This document shows, one piece after another, positions 1 to 7,700 of a stretch of DNA of 22,177 bases. This DNA is from an uncultured Eggerthellaceae bacterium (GTDB lineage Bacteria; Actinomycetota; Coriobacteriia; Coriobacteriales; Eggerthellaceae). The DNA lies in assembly GCA_910588095.1 (NCBI GenBank), contig CAJUQH010000024.1, positions 1-22,177 on the forward strand, read 5' to 3'. Below the pieces are notes generated by a model. It made no database searches. It saw nothing but the letters and a program-made list of their open reading frames with translations, and had not been told where the DNA came from. The position numbers were made by a program, and so were the translations under genes. Numbering within the stretch: position 1 is the first letter of the stretch; every line of letters begins with the position of its first letter.

Positions 1-40
1 GGCCCTTGACGATCGGGGTGCCTTTTACGTTCTTCCCCAT
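1..40 (-). CDS. N-terminal fragment of an unidentified protein
   Basis: Only the first 13 codons are in the window (MGKNVKGTPIVKG), read on the minus strand from the ATG at 40-38. A strong purine-rich ribosome site (GAAGAGAGGAGAGG) lies just upstream, so I believe the start is real. It is the last visible member of a minus-strand group after the MFS transporter and the zinc-ribbon protein, 99 bp downstream of the latter. Thirteen residues are too few to name a family. Confidence 0.6.
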   Translation of the reverse strand, partial: MGKNVKGTPIVKG

Positions 41-91
41 ATCCTCTCCTCTCTTCTTTCAAATCGATGTGCGGTCAGGGAATAATGGCCA

Positions 92-133
92 GGGGCTCCC
101 ACGTCTTGCGGAACGCAAGGACGAAGGAGCCCC
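92..133. terminator. Long intergenic hairpin, possible terminator or attenuator
   Basis: GGGGCTCC at 92-99 pairs with GGAGCCCC at 126-133. Inside, CGTC-TTGCG pairs with CGCAAGGACG with one bulged base around a GAA loop. The structure sits between the zinc-ribbon gene (ends at 140) and the next minus-strand gene (starts at 40). There is no clean T-run on the minus side, so partial termination, attenuation or RNA stabilisation are all possible. The pairing is seen directly; the role is inferred. Confidence 0.5.
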
Positions 134-139
134 AAAGGT

Positions 140-379
140 CTAAGCGCTCGGCGGAGGCGTAGGCACTCCGGGAGCAGTGGGTGCGCCAGGCACTCCCGGC
201 ACCGCAGGCGCCCCGGGCACCGGCGGGATAGCCGGCGCACCCGGAGGGGGAACGGCGCCTGGGGCTGGAGCGGCTTTTGCGCCGCAGGAGGGGCACTGGT
301 CGGCAGTGGGCTCCACTTCAGCGCCGCACTGAGGGCACTTCACAGGGCCGTTGTCTACCGTAGGTGGTCTGAAGCACAT
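140..379 (-). CDS. Small zinc-ribbon protein with proline/alanine/glycine-rich tail
   Basis: A 79-residue protein. Residues 15-32 contain two CxxC pairs (CPQCG at 15-19 and CPSCG at 29-33) that should bind one zinc ion. From about residue 38 to the end it is a low-complexity tail of proline, alanine, glycine and valine (PGAP and PGVP units). I chose the ATG at 379 because GAAAGGAAAAG lies 7 bases upstream and the zinc ribbon follows immediately; the open frame extends further upstream without such a site. It lies 78 bp after the MFS gene on the same strand, so the two are probably co-transcribed. It has no signal peptide or membrane segment. It could be an adaptor for the transporter, but that rests on position only. 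Confidence 0.7.
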   Translation of the reverse strand: MCFRPPTVDNGPVKCPQCGAEVEPTADQCPSCGAKAAPAPGAVPPPGAPAIPPVPGAPAVPGVPGAPTAPGVPTPPPSA

Positions 380-457
380 GAGATCTTTTCCTTTCGTCGT
401 CGCGACAGTCATGCGTGCCGGGCATCCAGCTGAAGCCGCACGCAACCGCTGCGAAGC

Positions 458-1729
458 CTAGCTATCTGCCTTCACCTTGTCCTTCTTGGGGATGCGCACC
501 AGGAAGGCGCAGACAGCGCATACGGCGACGATACCTGCCGTCACGAAGAACGCCATGGTGCACAGGCCAGTGGCATCGAACAGCGCGCCAGCCATGATGG
601 GGATGATGGACGAGATGATGGTGGTGGTGAGCATGACGGTGGACAGGTTCTTGGAGAACGCCGTCACACCGAAGTAGTTGGCAACGGTGGTGGGCAGATT
701 GGTGGCAATGGTGCCAAAGCCCAAACCGGTGCAGATATAGTAGATGTAGATCATGGCAGGGTTGCTGGCCATAGCGCCGCACACCACGCCTACTGCGAGC
801 ACCACCAGGGCAACGCCTATGATGCGCACCGGCTCTACGGCATCGGACACCAGGCCGAGAGCCAGCTTGCCTATGAGGCTCGCAATGCCCATGACCGCCG
901 CAGCGCCTACGATGACGCCGGTGTCGAAGCCCAGCGAAGTGAAGTTGATGACACCCTGCGAGGTAGCCAGACTGAAGGCGCAGAAGCCGCCGGAACCCGC
1001 CAGGGCGATGAGCCAGAAGTAAGGCGATTTGATGGCCTGGCCATAGGTGACCTCGTTGGTGTTCTTGTACACTTTGAAGCTCTTGCCTTCGGCCTCCATC
1101 TTGGCATCGGCCCCACCGTCAGGCAGCTGGCCTATGTCGGAAGGCTGATCCTTCACCACGAGCAGCGCCAACAGGATAAGCACCACCGCAAGCGCGATGA
1201 GCAGGTACCAGCCGGCCTGCCAAGAACCGCCCGATGCATTGATGACGTAGTTGACCACCAGCGGCGCTACGAACGAAGCAAGGCCGCCGATGCCCATCAT
1301 GACCGACATCGCCAAGCCACGCTTGGCAATGAACCATTGGCCAACGGTGCTCTGCACCGATATCTGGCCTGCCATGATGGTGGAAACGCTCAGGAACACG
1401 CCGAAGAAGATGAAGTAGGTGATGGCGTCGCGCACGACGAACACCATAGCCAACGCCGACAGCAGCATGACCGCGCCGCCGACTATCATGGTGAAGCGAG
1501 CACCCTTCTTGCCGATGAGCCAGCCTACGAACGGCGACGGGATGCCCTGCATGAGCACGAACAGCGAGAAGCCAGTGCCCAGCAGCGTGCCCGAAAGGCC
1601 CATGCTCGGATCCTGCATCATAAGCGGATTCACTATCTGCGCCGTCGACAGCACGAAGCCCGACGAGCAGAAGTACATGATGCCTAAGACGACAGTGAGC
1701 GGCCAACCGAAGAATTTCTTGTTTTCCAT
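458..1729 (-). CDS. OFA-family MFS transporter (oxalate/formate antiporter type)
   Basis: A 423-residue major facilitator with about 12 membrane segments. The N-terminal FFGWPLTVVLG stretch followed by a serine/glycine-rich first helix resembles the oxalate/formate antiporter (OFA) subfamily. The MFS motif A equivalent is GKKGARF, about residues 74-80, in the loop between helices 2 and 3. A central cytoplasmic loop (about 200-230) ends in a KVYKNTNEVTYGQAIKSPYF-like segment, as in other OFA members. These proteins exchange small organic anions across the cytoplasmic membrane, but the substrate cannot be read from sequence and many OFA members do not carry oxalate. The ATG at 1729 has AAGGGAGGG just upstream. 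The gene diverges from sfsA across a 238-bp gap. Confidence 0.85.
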   Translation of the reverse strand: MENKKFFGWPLTVVLGIMYFCSSGFVLSTAQIVNPLMMQDPSMGLSGTLLGTGFSLFVLMQGIPSPFVGWLIGKKGARFTMIVGGAVMLLSALAMVFVVRDAITYFIFFGVFLSVSTIMAGQISVQSTVGQWFIAKRGLAMSVMMGIGGLASFVAPLVVNYVINASGGSWQAGWYLLIALAVVLILLALLVVKDQPSDIGQLPDGGADAKMEAEGKSFKVYKNTNEVTYGQAIKSPYFWLIALAGSGGFCAFSLATSQGVINFTSLGFDTGVIVGAAAVMGIASLIGKLALGLVSDAVEPVRIIGVALVVLAVGVVCGAMASNPAMIYIYYICTGLGFGTIATNLPTTVANYFGVTAFSKNLSTVMLTTTIISSIIPIMAGALFDATGLCTMAFFVTAGIVAVCAVCAFLVRIPKKDKVKADS

Positions 1730-1896
1730 TACCCTCCCTTTCCCAGAACAAACGAATAGCTACTACTACGCTTGCCATTATGGGAAGGCGCGCCAGCATG
1801 GTACAAATACGGATGTCGTACCCAACCAGTCACAATCTGCCTTTCCAGCATTCTCCTTTTGGGCCTTTTTCATGCAGTTTTCGAATAGTAGGAGGA

Positions 1897-1953
1897 GTGG
1901 GCTCCATGCGTGCTCCATGGCAACGCCATAGAATGGTGCTCGCCTGAGCCCAC
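1897..1953 (+). promoter_or_regulatory. sfsA leader: inverted repeat enclosing a possible 13-codon leader ORF
   Basis: GTGGGCTC (1897-1904) pairs with GAGCCCAC (1946-1953). A smaller hairpin ATGGC-AAC-GCCAT lies inside. The enclosed stretch is also an ORF of 13 codons (1906-1947, MRAPWQRHRMVLA) with GGAGGA nine bases upstream. Its stop is 20 bases before the sfsA ATG. A translated leader would melt the outer stem. No promoter was clear in the rest of the 1730-1967 gap. Confidence 0.3.
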
Positions 1954-1967
1954 GGAAGGAGCGCCCC

Positions 1968-2768
1968 ATGCCGCCTTCAGAGCCCTTCGAGCCTCGCCGC
2001 GAGCCGCATCGCTTCAGCAAGCCCTTGCGCGAGGGCGTCATCGTCGCGCGGCCGAACCGCTTCATCATGGACGTCGCGCTCGACGGCCAGACAGTGCGTT
2101 GCCACTGCCCCGTCGTCTCGCGCATCGGCGGCCTCGACCTGGCTGGGCGCCCCTGCCTCGTGTCGCGCAGCGCCAACCCCAAGCGCAAGATGCCCTTTAC
2201 CGTGGAGGCCTATTCGCTCGCCCAGCCCGGCGACGCGCAGCGCCCTTGGATAGGCATCAACCAGAACGCATCGAACCGCTACGTCGAGCACTTCCTGCGC
2301 GCGGGAGCTTTCGAAGGCTTCGCGCCCCCGGGTGCCGCGGTGCAGCGCGAGGTGCCGCTGGGCGCATCGCGCATGGATTTCCTGGCCGAAGGCCCCAACG
2401 GCCCGCTGTTCCTAGAGGTGAAGACTCCGCTCGTGCAGATACAGGCTGACGTGCCCGACTACGTGCCGCGGCTGCCCGAGGTGCCGTTCTCGTCAACCGA
2501 GCGCTCGCTGCGGCACCTGCGCGAGCTTGCCCAAGCGTTGAGCGCCGCCAGAGGGAGCGATGTTGCCGTCGCAGGTCGCGCCGTCGTGCTCTACTGCCTC
2601 TACTACGACAACTTCGGCTTCCGCTTCTACCACGGCACCACCTACGACCAGGTGCGCGCCACCGTGGACGAGTGCCGCGCTGCCGGCGTGGAGCTGTGGC
2701 AGGCCGACTTCGAGGTGACCCCCGAGCACGTGGCCCTCAAGCGCTACTGGCAGCTCGAGGAATGGTAG
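1968..2768 (+). CDS. sfsA: SfsA family DNA/RNA nuclease-like protein
   Basis: A 266-residue protein matching the SfsA (sugar fermentation stimulation) family along its length. The N-terminal part has the pattern RPNRFIMDVALDG, then H-P-SRIG and SANPKRKMPFTVEA, which corresponds to the OB-like nucleic-acid-binding half. The middle has WIGINQNASNRYVEHFL, then a QREVPLGASRMDFL...LFLEVKTP core that resembles the PD-(D/E)XK nuclease fold (D and E-x-K). E. coli SfsA was first described as a stimulator of maltose metabolism; its molecular role is unsettled. The ATG at 1968 has GGAAGGA seven bases upstream. The family is usually about 230-240 residues, so this one carries a slightly longer N-terminus and C-terminus. 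It is transcribed away from the OFA transporter and toward the glycine symporter. Confidence 0.88.
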   Translation: MPPSEPFEPRREPHRFSKPLREGVIVARPNRFIMDVALDGQTVRCHCPVVSRIGGLDLAGRPCLVSRSANPKRKMPFTVEAYSLAQPGDAQRPWIGINQNASNRYVEHFLRAGAFEGFAPPGAAVQREVPLGASRMDFLAEGPNGPLFLEVKTPLVQIQADVPDYVPRLPEVPFSSTERSLRHLRELAQALSAARGSDVAVAGRAVVLYCLYYDNFGFRFYHGTTYDQVRATVDECRAAGVELWQADFEVTPEHVALKRYWQLEEW

Positions 2769-2798
2769 GCTGCCCGCCGACGCAGCGGCCCGGCCTGG

Positions 2799-2826
2799 TT
2801 GACATCAGCAGGCAGCGGCGTACAAT
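2799..2826 (+). promoter_or_regulatory. Sigma-70-type promoter for riboswitch-symporter transcript
   Basis: TTGACA (2799-2804), a 16-bp spacer and TACAAT (2821-2826). Transcription would begin near 2833, giving a leader of about 258 nt that contains the glycine riboswitch. Confidence 0.75.
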
Positions 2827-2897
2827 GGCTTTCGCAAACAAGCGCATCACCTCAAGGGAAGCGCTCTGGATCGCAAGAGACAGGGCGTGGATGAGGC

Positions 2898-2986
2898 CTC
2901 TGGAGAATCCCGCGAAACGGGTGCCGAAGGTGCAAGGCGCGGTGCGGCTCGCCGCCCCGCCGAAACTCTCAGGCAAAAGGACAGAG
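2898..2986 (+). ncRNA. Glycine riboswitch (single aptamer)
   Basis: The conserved glycine-aptamer core is present in order: CTCTGGAGA, then GTGCCGAAGGTGCAA, then AAACTCTCAGGCAAAAGGAC and AGAG. P1 is CTCTG (2898-2902) with CAGAG (2982-2986). These aptamers sense glycine in the 5' leader of glycine cleavage or glycine transport genes, and the downstream gene here is an AGCS symporter, which fits. Only one full aptamer is visible. The roughly 65 nt between the promoter and P1 are too short for a normal second one but could form the 'ghost' partner described for singlet glycine riboswitches. Confidence 0.93.
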
Positions 2987-3046
2987 ATGGCGTAACCTCT
3001 TTGGCGTTACCGCGCATCTTCTTATCGTCCATCCGCCACAGGCCCA

Positions 3047-3077
3047 TCTCCTTCGAGCTGAAGCGCTCCGAGGGAGA
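3047..3077 (+). promoter_or_regulatory. Hairpin masking the symporter ribosome-binding site
   Basis: TCTCCTTCGAGC (3047-3058) pairs with GCTCCGAGGGAGA (3065-3077): 12 base pairs with one bulge (3069) and one G-T pair, loop 3059-3064. The right arm contains the GAGGGAGA ribosome site for the GTG at 3091. This would be the expression platform of the riboswitch acting on translation. The pairing is visible; the glycine-dependent switching is inferred. Confidence 0.55.
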
Positions 3078-3090
3078 GGGGTGTAAAGAA

Positions 3091-4632
3091 GTGGAATCTT
3101 TCGAATCGCTGCTGGGCGCCATCGACGACTTCGTCTGGGGCGTGCCGCTGATGGCGCTCATCTTGGTGGGCGGCCTGCTGCTGACGCTGCGGCTGAAGGG
3201 GCTGCAGTTCTCGCAGCTGGGACGCGCGCTGCGCTACATGGTGTCCAACGAGAAGGGCGGCAAGGGCGAGGTGTCGAGCTTCGGCGCCTTGTGCACGGCC
3301 CTTTCGGCCACCATCGGCACCGGTAACATCGTGGGCGTGGCCACGGCTGTGGTGGTCGGCGGCCCCGGCGCGCTGTTCTGGATGTGGCTGGCCGCGCTGT
3401 TCGGCATGGCCACGAAGTACTCCGAGGGCGTGCTGGCGGTGAAGTACCGCTCGGTGCGAAAGGACGGCCATGTGCTCGGCGGCCCGTTCTATTACATCGA
3501 GCGTGGCATGGGCCGCAGCTGGCGCTGGTTGGCCAAGCTGTTCGCCTTCTTCGGCATGTGCGTGGGCCTGATGGGCATCGGCACGTTCACGCAGGTGAAC
3601 TCCATCTCGGGCGCCATCACCGGGTTCTTCGACCCCGAGAAGGCCGCCACCGTGTCGCTGTTCGGCATGGAGTACTCGTGGGCCACCGTGGCCGGCTCGC
3701 TGCTGCTGGCCGTGCTGGTGGGCTTGGTGGTCATCGGCGGGCTGCGCCGCATCGCCAGCGTGTCCGAGAAGGTCATCCCCACCATGGTGCTTATATACGT
3801 AGGTTTCTCCGTCGTGCTCATCGGCGCCAACATCACGGCGCTGCCGGCCGCGCTCGCTACCATCGTGCAGAGCGCCTTCGGCTTGCAGGCTGCCGCCGGC
3901 GGCATGCTGGGCGCCATCATCGTGGCCATGCAGAAGGGCGTGGCCCGCGGCATCTTCTCCAACGAGGCGGGCCTGGGCTCAGCGCCTATCGCCGCTGCTG
4001 CCGCCAAGACCAACGAGCCGGTGCGCCAGGGCCTCATATCCATGACCGGCACGTTCCTGGACACCATCGTGGTGTGCTCTATGACCGGCCTGGCCATCGT
4101 GATGACCGGCGCCTACCAGGTGCCCGGCCTTGAGGGCGCGGCCGTGACCACCGCGGCGTTCCAGACGGGCCTGCCGTTCATCGACGGCCAGGTGGTGGCG
4201 TTCGTCATGATGCTGTGCCTGGCGCTGTTCGGCTTCACCACCATCCTGGGCTGGGATTACTACGGCGAGCGCTGCCTCGAGTACTTCAGCAACGGCTCGA
4301 AGGCTGCCGTGAAGGCTTACCGCTGGCTGTACATCGCTGCCGTGTTCATCGGCCCCTACATGACCGTTTCGGCCGTGTGGACCATCGCCGACATCTTCAA
4401 CGCCTGTATGGCGCTGCCCAACATGATCGCGCTCATCGTGCTGTCGGGCGTGGTGGTGCGCGAGACGCGCAGCTACTTCACGCGCCTGAAGGAGGCGAAC
4501 GGGGTCGAGGCCGACATGGCGCCCCGCCCCGATGATTCGGCTGACTGGAAGATGCCGAAGGACGACGATGACGACTTCGACGACGCTCCGGCCAGCGGGT
4601 TCGGCACCCGCGAGCTCGAGCCGAGCATGTAG
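3091..4632 (+). CDS. Sodium:alanine/glycine symporter (AGCS family)
   Basis: A 513-residue membrane protein of the alanine-or-glycine:cation symporter family, importing glycine or alanine with sodium (or protons). The family signature GGPGALFWMWLAALFGMATK is present, preceded by the SATIGTGNIVG motif and followed later by FSNEAGLGSAPIAAAAAKT; about 10-11 membrane helices can be seen. I start it at the GTG at 3091 (VESFESLLGAIDDF), because GAGGGAGAGGG lies 8 bases upstream; the longer open frame runs through the riboswitch and is untranslated leader. The C-terminal 35 residues are hydrophilic and very acidic (a DDDDDFDD run), which is unusual for the family. The glycine riboswitch in its leader supports glycine as the physiological substrate. 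Confidence 0.93.
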   Translation: MESFESLLGAIDDFVWGVPLMALILVGGLLLTLRLKGLQFSQLGRALRYMVSNEKGGKGEVSSFGALCTALSATIGTGNIVGVATAVVVGGPGALFWMWLAALFGMATKYSEGVLAVKYRSVRKDGHVLGGPFYYIERGMGRSWRWLAKLFAFFGMCVGLMGIGTFTQVNSISGAITGFFDPEKAATVSLFGMEYSWATVAGSLLLAVLVGLVVIGGLRRIASVSEKVIPTMVLIYVGFSVVLIGANITALPAALATIVQSAFGLQAAAGGMLGAIIVAMQKGVARGIFSNEAGLGSAPIAAAAAKTNEPVRQGLISMTGTFLDTIVVCSMTGLAIVMTGAYQVPGLEGAAVTTAAFQTGLPFIDGQVVAFVMMLCLALFGFTTILGWDYYGERCLEYFSNGSKAAVKAYRWLYIAAVFIGPYMTVSAVWTIADIFNACMALPNMIALIVLSGVVVRETRSYFTRLKEANGVEADMAPRPDDSADWKMPKDDDDDFDDAPASGFGTRELEPSM

Positions 4633-4687
4633 GGCTGCGGCTTCATAAGCTGGCTGCGGCTTTTCCGTCGCGAATCACGCAGATGCA

Positions 4688-4720
4688 GAAAGCCTCGGGA
4701 ACCCCCGAGGCTTTCTTTTT
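4688..4720 (+). terminator. Rho-independent terminator of the symporter gene
   Basis: A 12-bp stem (GAAAGCCTCGGG with CCCGAGGCTTTC, 4688-4699 and 4704-4715) with loop AACC is followed by TTTTT. It lies 55 bases after the symporter stop. The next 280 bases (4721-4998) contain no gene or element that I can support. Confidence 0.9.
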
Positions 4721-4998
4721 GGTGTCGGCATCATCCAGCTCATAACGGCTTGGCCGGCTTGATGGTGGCGATGGCGGCTGCTGTGTGCGACGTACGGAGT
4801 TGGCTCTGCCGAAAGAAGGAGGGTGGCCGAAAACAGTAGCGTCTGGTCATCCGTCAACGATTAGGCGCTGCCCGGCTTCCACGACGGGCGGTCGCTGGGC
4901 CCTATTCCTCCATGTTGCAACCACCATGCTATGCGGTTTTTCAGCTTCATGCCTGTTCAGAATAATGATGACAAATGGGTTATAAGGGAGCAACCTCA

Positions 4999-5027
4999 TT
5001 GCATTGCTGATTGCGATTCGCTAGTAT
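4999..5027 (+). promoter_or_regulatory. Promoter of the polysaccharide deacetylase gene
   Basis: TTGCAT (4999-5004), 17-bp spacer, TAGTAT (5022-5027). The expected start of transcription near 5034 falls after the most upstream in-frame ATG (4931) of the deacetylase frame, which supports the GTG at 5069 as the true start. Confidence 0.5.
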
Positions 5028-5068
5028 CGGAGCAGCTTCCCAGCCGCAATCGAAGGACGAACGCACCC

Positions 5069-6448
5069 GTGGCTCACAACGACCAGAACGGCACGCCCAC
5101 GCCTCCCCAGAACGGGGCTGGCAAGCATGCCGCAGCGTCGAGTCCCGGCAGCGATGGCGGCACCAACCAAGGGCAGCCGCGCCGCGATCGCATCTCGACC
5201 ACCTTCCCCGCCACGCCGCCCGAGATAGCCTCGACGGTGAAGCCTTCCAACTTCGTACCCGCCCCGCAGCTGAGCCCCACACCTCCGCCAACAGGACGGC
5301 CGCACTACCGCGAGAAGCGCTTCAACATCGCTACGCTGGTCGTGTGCATCATGGCGTGCCTGCTAGTGGGCAGCACCTTGTTCATCACGCTGTTCCCGTG
5401 GCCTTGCACCGTCACCGTGAATGGACGCAGCATCGACACCAACGTGCACACCACGCTTGAGGGCCTGGTAGAGCAAGGCGCAGCTGACCCTGCGCCGGGC
5501 GACTTCCTGGCTATCGACGGCTCGCTGTTGGGCGAGAACGCTGGCTGGCCGTTCACCGCAACTGTGAATGGCGTCGCCGAGCCCAACCTGCAACGCGCGG
5601 TCGTCGAAGGCGACGTCATCGAGATAACCGATGGCGCCGACCGCACCGAGGACTTCACCGAGGAAACATCCACGGTATACCCGCCCGTTGCCATCGATGG
5701 CGTGGGCGCGGTGCATCGCTTCGCCAAGACAGGCGTCACCGGCCAGTCCGTGCGCCGCGTGGGCAGCACGTCGGGCATCGTACAGCAGGAGGTGACCGAC
5801 CCTGGCACCACCGAAACGCTGGAGCGCCTCAACGTGGACACCGGCGACGACAAGGTGCTGGCACTCACCTTCGACGACGGCCCCTGGAAGGACCACACCT
5901 CGCAGATACTGGACGTGCTGGCCGAGAACGGCGCCAAGGCCACCTTCTTCACCGTGGGCGACCGCATCGCTGGCATGGAAGACGTGGTGCGCCGTGCCTA
6001 CGACGAGGGTCATCAGGTGTGCACCCACAGCTGGGACCATGCAGCCGGCAGCGGCCAGGGCGTGAACCTCGACTTCATGTCCGACGAGGAGCAGCGCCAG
6101 GAAATCTCAAAGGGCATGGAAGCCATCGCCCAGGCCACGGGCGCGGAAGCCAGCACCGTGGTGCGCGTACCCGGCGGCAACCTGAGCGAGAACACGGCGC
6201 GCATCCTCAGCGAGTTCGCCACGGCCGAGATAGGCTGGAACATCGACACACGCGATTGGACGAAACCTGGCGCAGAGGCCATCTTCCACAACATCATGCA
6301 AGCCGAGCCCGGCGACGTGCTGCTGCTGCACGATGGCGGCGGCGACCGCAGCCAGACCGTGCAGGCCCTGCGCGACGCGCTGCCGAAGCTGCGCGAGGCG
6401 GGCTACCGGTTCATCACCATCGACGAGCTGATGGGGTATCTGGGCTAA
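5069..6448 (+). CDS. Membrane-anchored polysaccharide deacetylase (NodB/CE4 family)
   Basis: A 459-residue protein from the GTG at 5069 (GAAGGA 12 bases upstream, promoter just before). Residues 1-84 are a proline/glycine-rich cytoplasmic segment and 86-110 a membrane anchor. Residues 113-190 form an external region with two similar strands (TVTVNGRSID and TATVNGVAEP). The NodB domain covers about 260-455 with all expected motifs: TFDDGP (267-272), the metal-binding THSWDH (319-324), RVPGG (366-370), W-D around NIDTRDW, and LLLHDG (418-423). CE4 enzymes remove N-acetyl groups from peptidoglycan or other amino-sugar polymers outside the cell. All metal and catalytic motifs appear intact, so I expect activity; the polymer substrate is not deducible. 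Its stop overlaps the stop of the facing HAD phosphatase gene. Confidence 0.88.
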   Translation: MAHNDQNGTPTPPQNGAGKHAAASSPGSDGGTNQGQPRRDRISTTFPATPPEIASTVKPSNFVPAPQLSPTPPPTGRPHYREKRFNIATLVVCIMACLLVGSTLFITLFPWPCTVTVNGRSIDTNVHTTLEGLVEQGAADPAPGDFLAIDGSLLGENAGWPFTATVNGVAEPNLQRAVVEGDVIEITDGADRTEDFTEETSTVYPPVAIDGVGAVHRFAKTGVTGQSVRRVGSTSGIVQQEVTDPGTTETLERLNVDTGDDKVLALTFDDGPWKDHTSQILDVLAENGAKATFFTVGDRIAGMEDVVRRAYDEGHQVCTHSWDHAAGSGQGVNLDFMSDEEQRQEISKGMEAIAQATGAEASTVVRVPGGNLSENTARILSEFATAEIGWNIDTRDWTKPGAEAIFHNIMQAEPGDVLLLHDGGGDRSQTVQALRDALPKLREAGYRFITIDELMGYLG

Positions 6449-7104
6449 GAAGCCGCCAGGCCCAGCACGTCGGCCGGCCGTGCCACCATGAAGCCAGGAT
6501 GCGCCTCGGCGAAGTCCTGCACGGGATGATAGCCCCATTCCACCGCCACCGTCGCGACGCCCGCGTTCTTCCCTGCCTTGATGTCACTGGGCGAATCGCC
6601 CACGAACACCGACCGCTCCGGTACTCCGCCCAGCTCGCTGATGGTGCGCAGCACGCCCGTGGGGTCGGGCTTGCGCGGGATGTCGGGAGCTTCGCCGTGG
6701 GCCACGTCGATGAGGCCCGGCAGGCACTTCCCTATGATCTGCTGAACGCCCGCATCGAACTTGTTGGACACTACGCCCACCTTGCAGCCGCGCTCGCGCA
6801 GGCTGCGCAGCATGTCGGTGATGCCCGGGTAGGGCTTCGTGAGGTCGTTGGGGTAGGTGGGGAACAGCTCCGACCAGCGGCCCATGGCGCGCTCGGCGTC
6901 TTCGGGCGAGGTGCCGTCGGGCACCGCCTTGTACATGAGGGCGCGCACGCCGTTGCCCACGTAGCTGAGTATCTCGTCTTGGGTGCGCTCGGGCCAGCCC
7001 ATCTCGCGCAGCACCTGGTTCGTGAGCACGGTCAGGTCGGCCAGCGTGTCGAGCAGCGTGCCATCGAGGTCGAAGACGAAGGTGTCGAAATGCTGTTGGG
7101 GCAT
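6445..7104 (-). CDS. gph: HAD-superfamily phosphatase, phosphoglycolate-phosphatase-like
   Basis: A 219-residue haloacid-dehalogenase-type hydrolase. Motif I is FDLDGTLLDT with nucleophile Asp12 and Asp14; motif II is VVSNK; motif III/IV is KPDP followed by VFVGDSPSDIKAG. A helical cap of subclass C1 lies between residues 20 and 90. This arrangement matches Gph/PGP phosphatases, which dephosphorylate 2-phosphoglycolate, but related enzymes act on other small phosphates (for example pyrophosphate, PpaX), so the symbol is tentative. The ATG at 7104 has TAGGAG six bases upstream. The 3' end overlaps the convergent deacetylase gene by four bases (6445-6448). Confidence 0.85.
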   Translation of the reverse strand: MPQQHFDTFVFDLDGTLLDTLADLTVLTNQVLREMGWPERTQDEILSYVGNGVRALMYKAVPDGTSPEDAERAMGRWSELFPTYPNDLTKPYPGITDMLRSLRERGCKVGVVSNKFDAGVQQIIGKCLPGLIDVAHGEAPDIPRKPDPTGVLRTISELGGVPERSVFVGDSPSDIKAGKNAGVATVAVEWGYHPVQDFAEAHPGFMVARPADVLGLAAS

Positions 7105-7176
7105 CGGCGCTCCTATCCTCTCGCGGTCTTCATAAAGTCGCCATGATGCTGCTGCCCACGACCGCGGCCAGAACGA

Positions 7177-7458
7177 TCATAAGGCATGGTCGTCGCTGCA
7201 ACGGCGTGCTTGCCCAGATCCGAGCAGCGATTGAGCCTTATGGGCTCGAAGCACGAAGCTCAGATGCTCCCGCGGCGATTCGGCGAGCAGCTTAGCAGCA
7301 TCATCGAAGGCCATGGTACATGATAGGCCCGCCTCGTTGCCCGAGATGCTTCCGAAAGCGAATTCACCGGATGCTCTTCCCCGGGTCGTAGGCGGCCTGC
7401 AGTCCCGGGTTGCCTTCTCTGCGCGGGTTTGCGTGACCAGAAGGGCGTTCTCGCTCAT
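7177..7458 (-). CDS. Doubtful small hypothetical protein in a 600-bp gap
   Basis: The stretch 7105-7700 has no recognisable gene. The best candidate is a 93-residue frame starting at the ATG at 7458 (MSENALLVTQ), with GAAGGG nine bases upstream. The open frame extends further up to a GTG at 7605, without a ribosome site. It has no motif, membrane segment or family resemblance that I recognise. Directly downstream on the same strand, overlapping its stop, is a 16-codon hydrophobic ORF (MIVLAAVVGSSIMATL) that looks like the tail of a membrane protein. The region may be the remains of an older gene. Low confidence that anything here is translated. Confidence 0.3.
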   Translation of the reverse strand: MSENALLVTQTRAEKATRDCRPPTTRGRASGEFAFGSISGNEAGLSCTMAFDDAAKLLAESPREHLSFVLRAHKAQSLLGSGQARRCSDDHAL

Positions 7459-7700
7459 GGCCGGCCACCCTTCTGCACGATTCGGCAGTTGGCCATCCAG
7501 CATATTTCCCTCAGCGCTGATCTTGCCAGCTTCGATCAGGAAGATGCGAGGCCGACGCATGTGACATGCCCTTCGGGCGTGGCATTGGGGCATATCCATC
7601 CTCACGCCTATCTAACGCCCCGCGTCACGCCAAGAGAGAGCGCCTCCCAGCGCGTCTCGGTGTAGAATCCTGACAAGCGATCGATAGGAGCAAAGCCTGT

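Noticed and set aside
2257..2496. Open frames antisense to sfsA and many similar frames across the window
   Set aside because: They are arginine/alanine-rich shadows of GC-rich genes, without ribosome sites or motifs.
2887..3090. N-terminal extension of the symporter from the ATG at 2887
   Set aside because: It would translate the glycine aptamer; the GTG at 3091 has the ribosome site and matches the family start.
4931..5068. Deacetylase start at 4931
   Set aside because: A promoter at 4999-5027 lies downstream of it, and the added residues are not conserved-looking.
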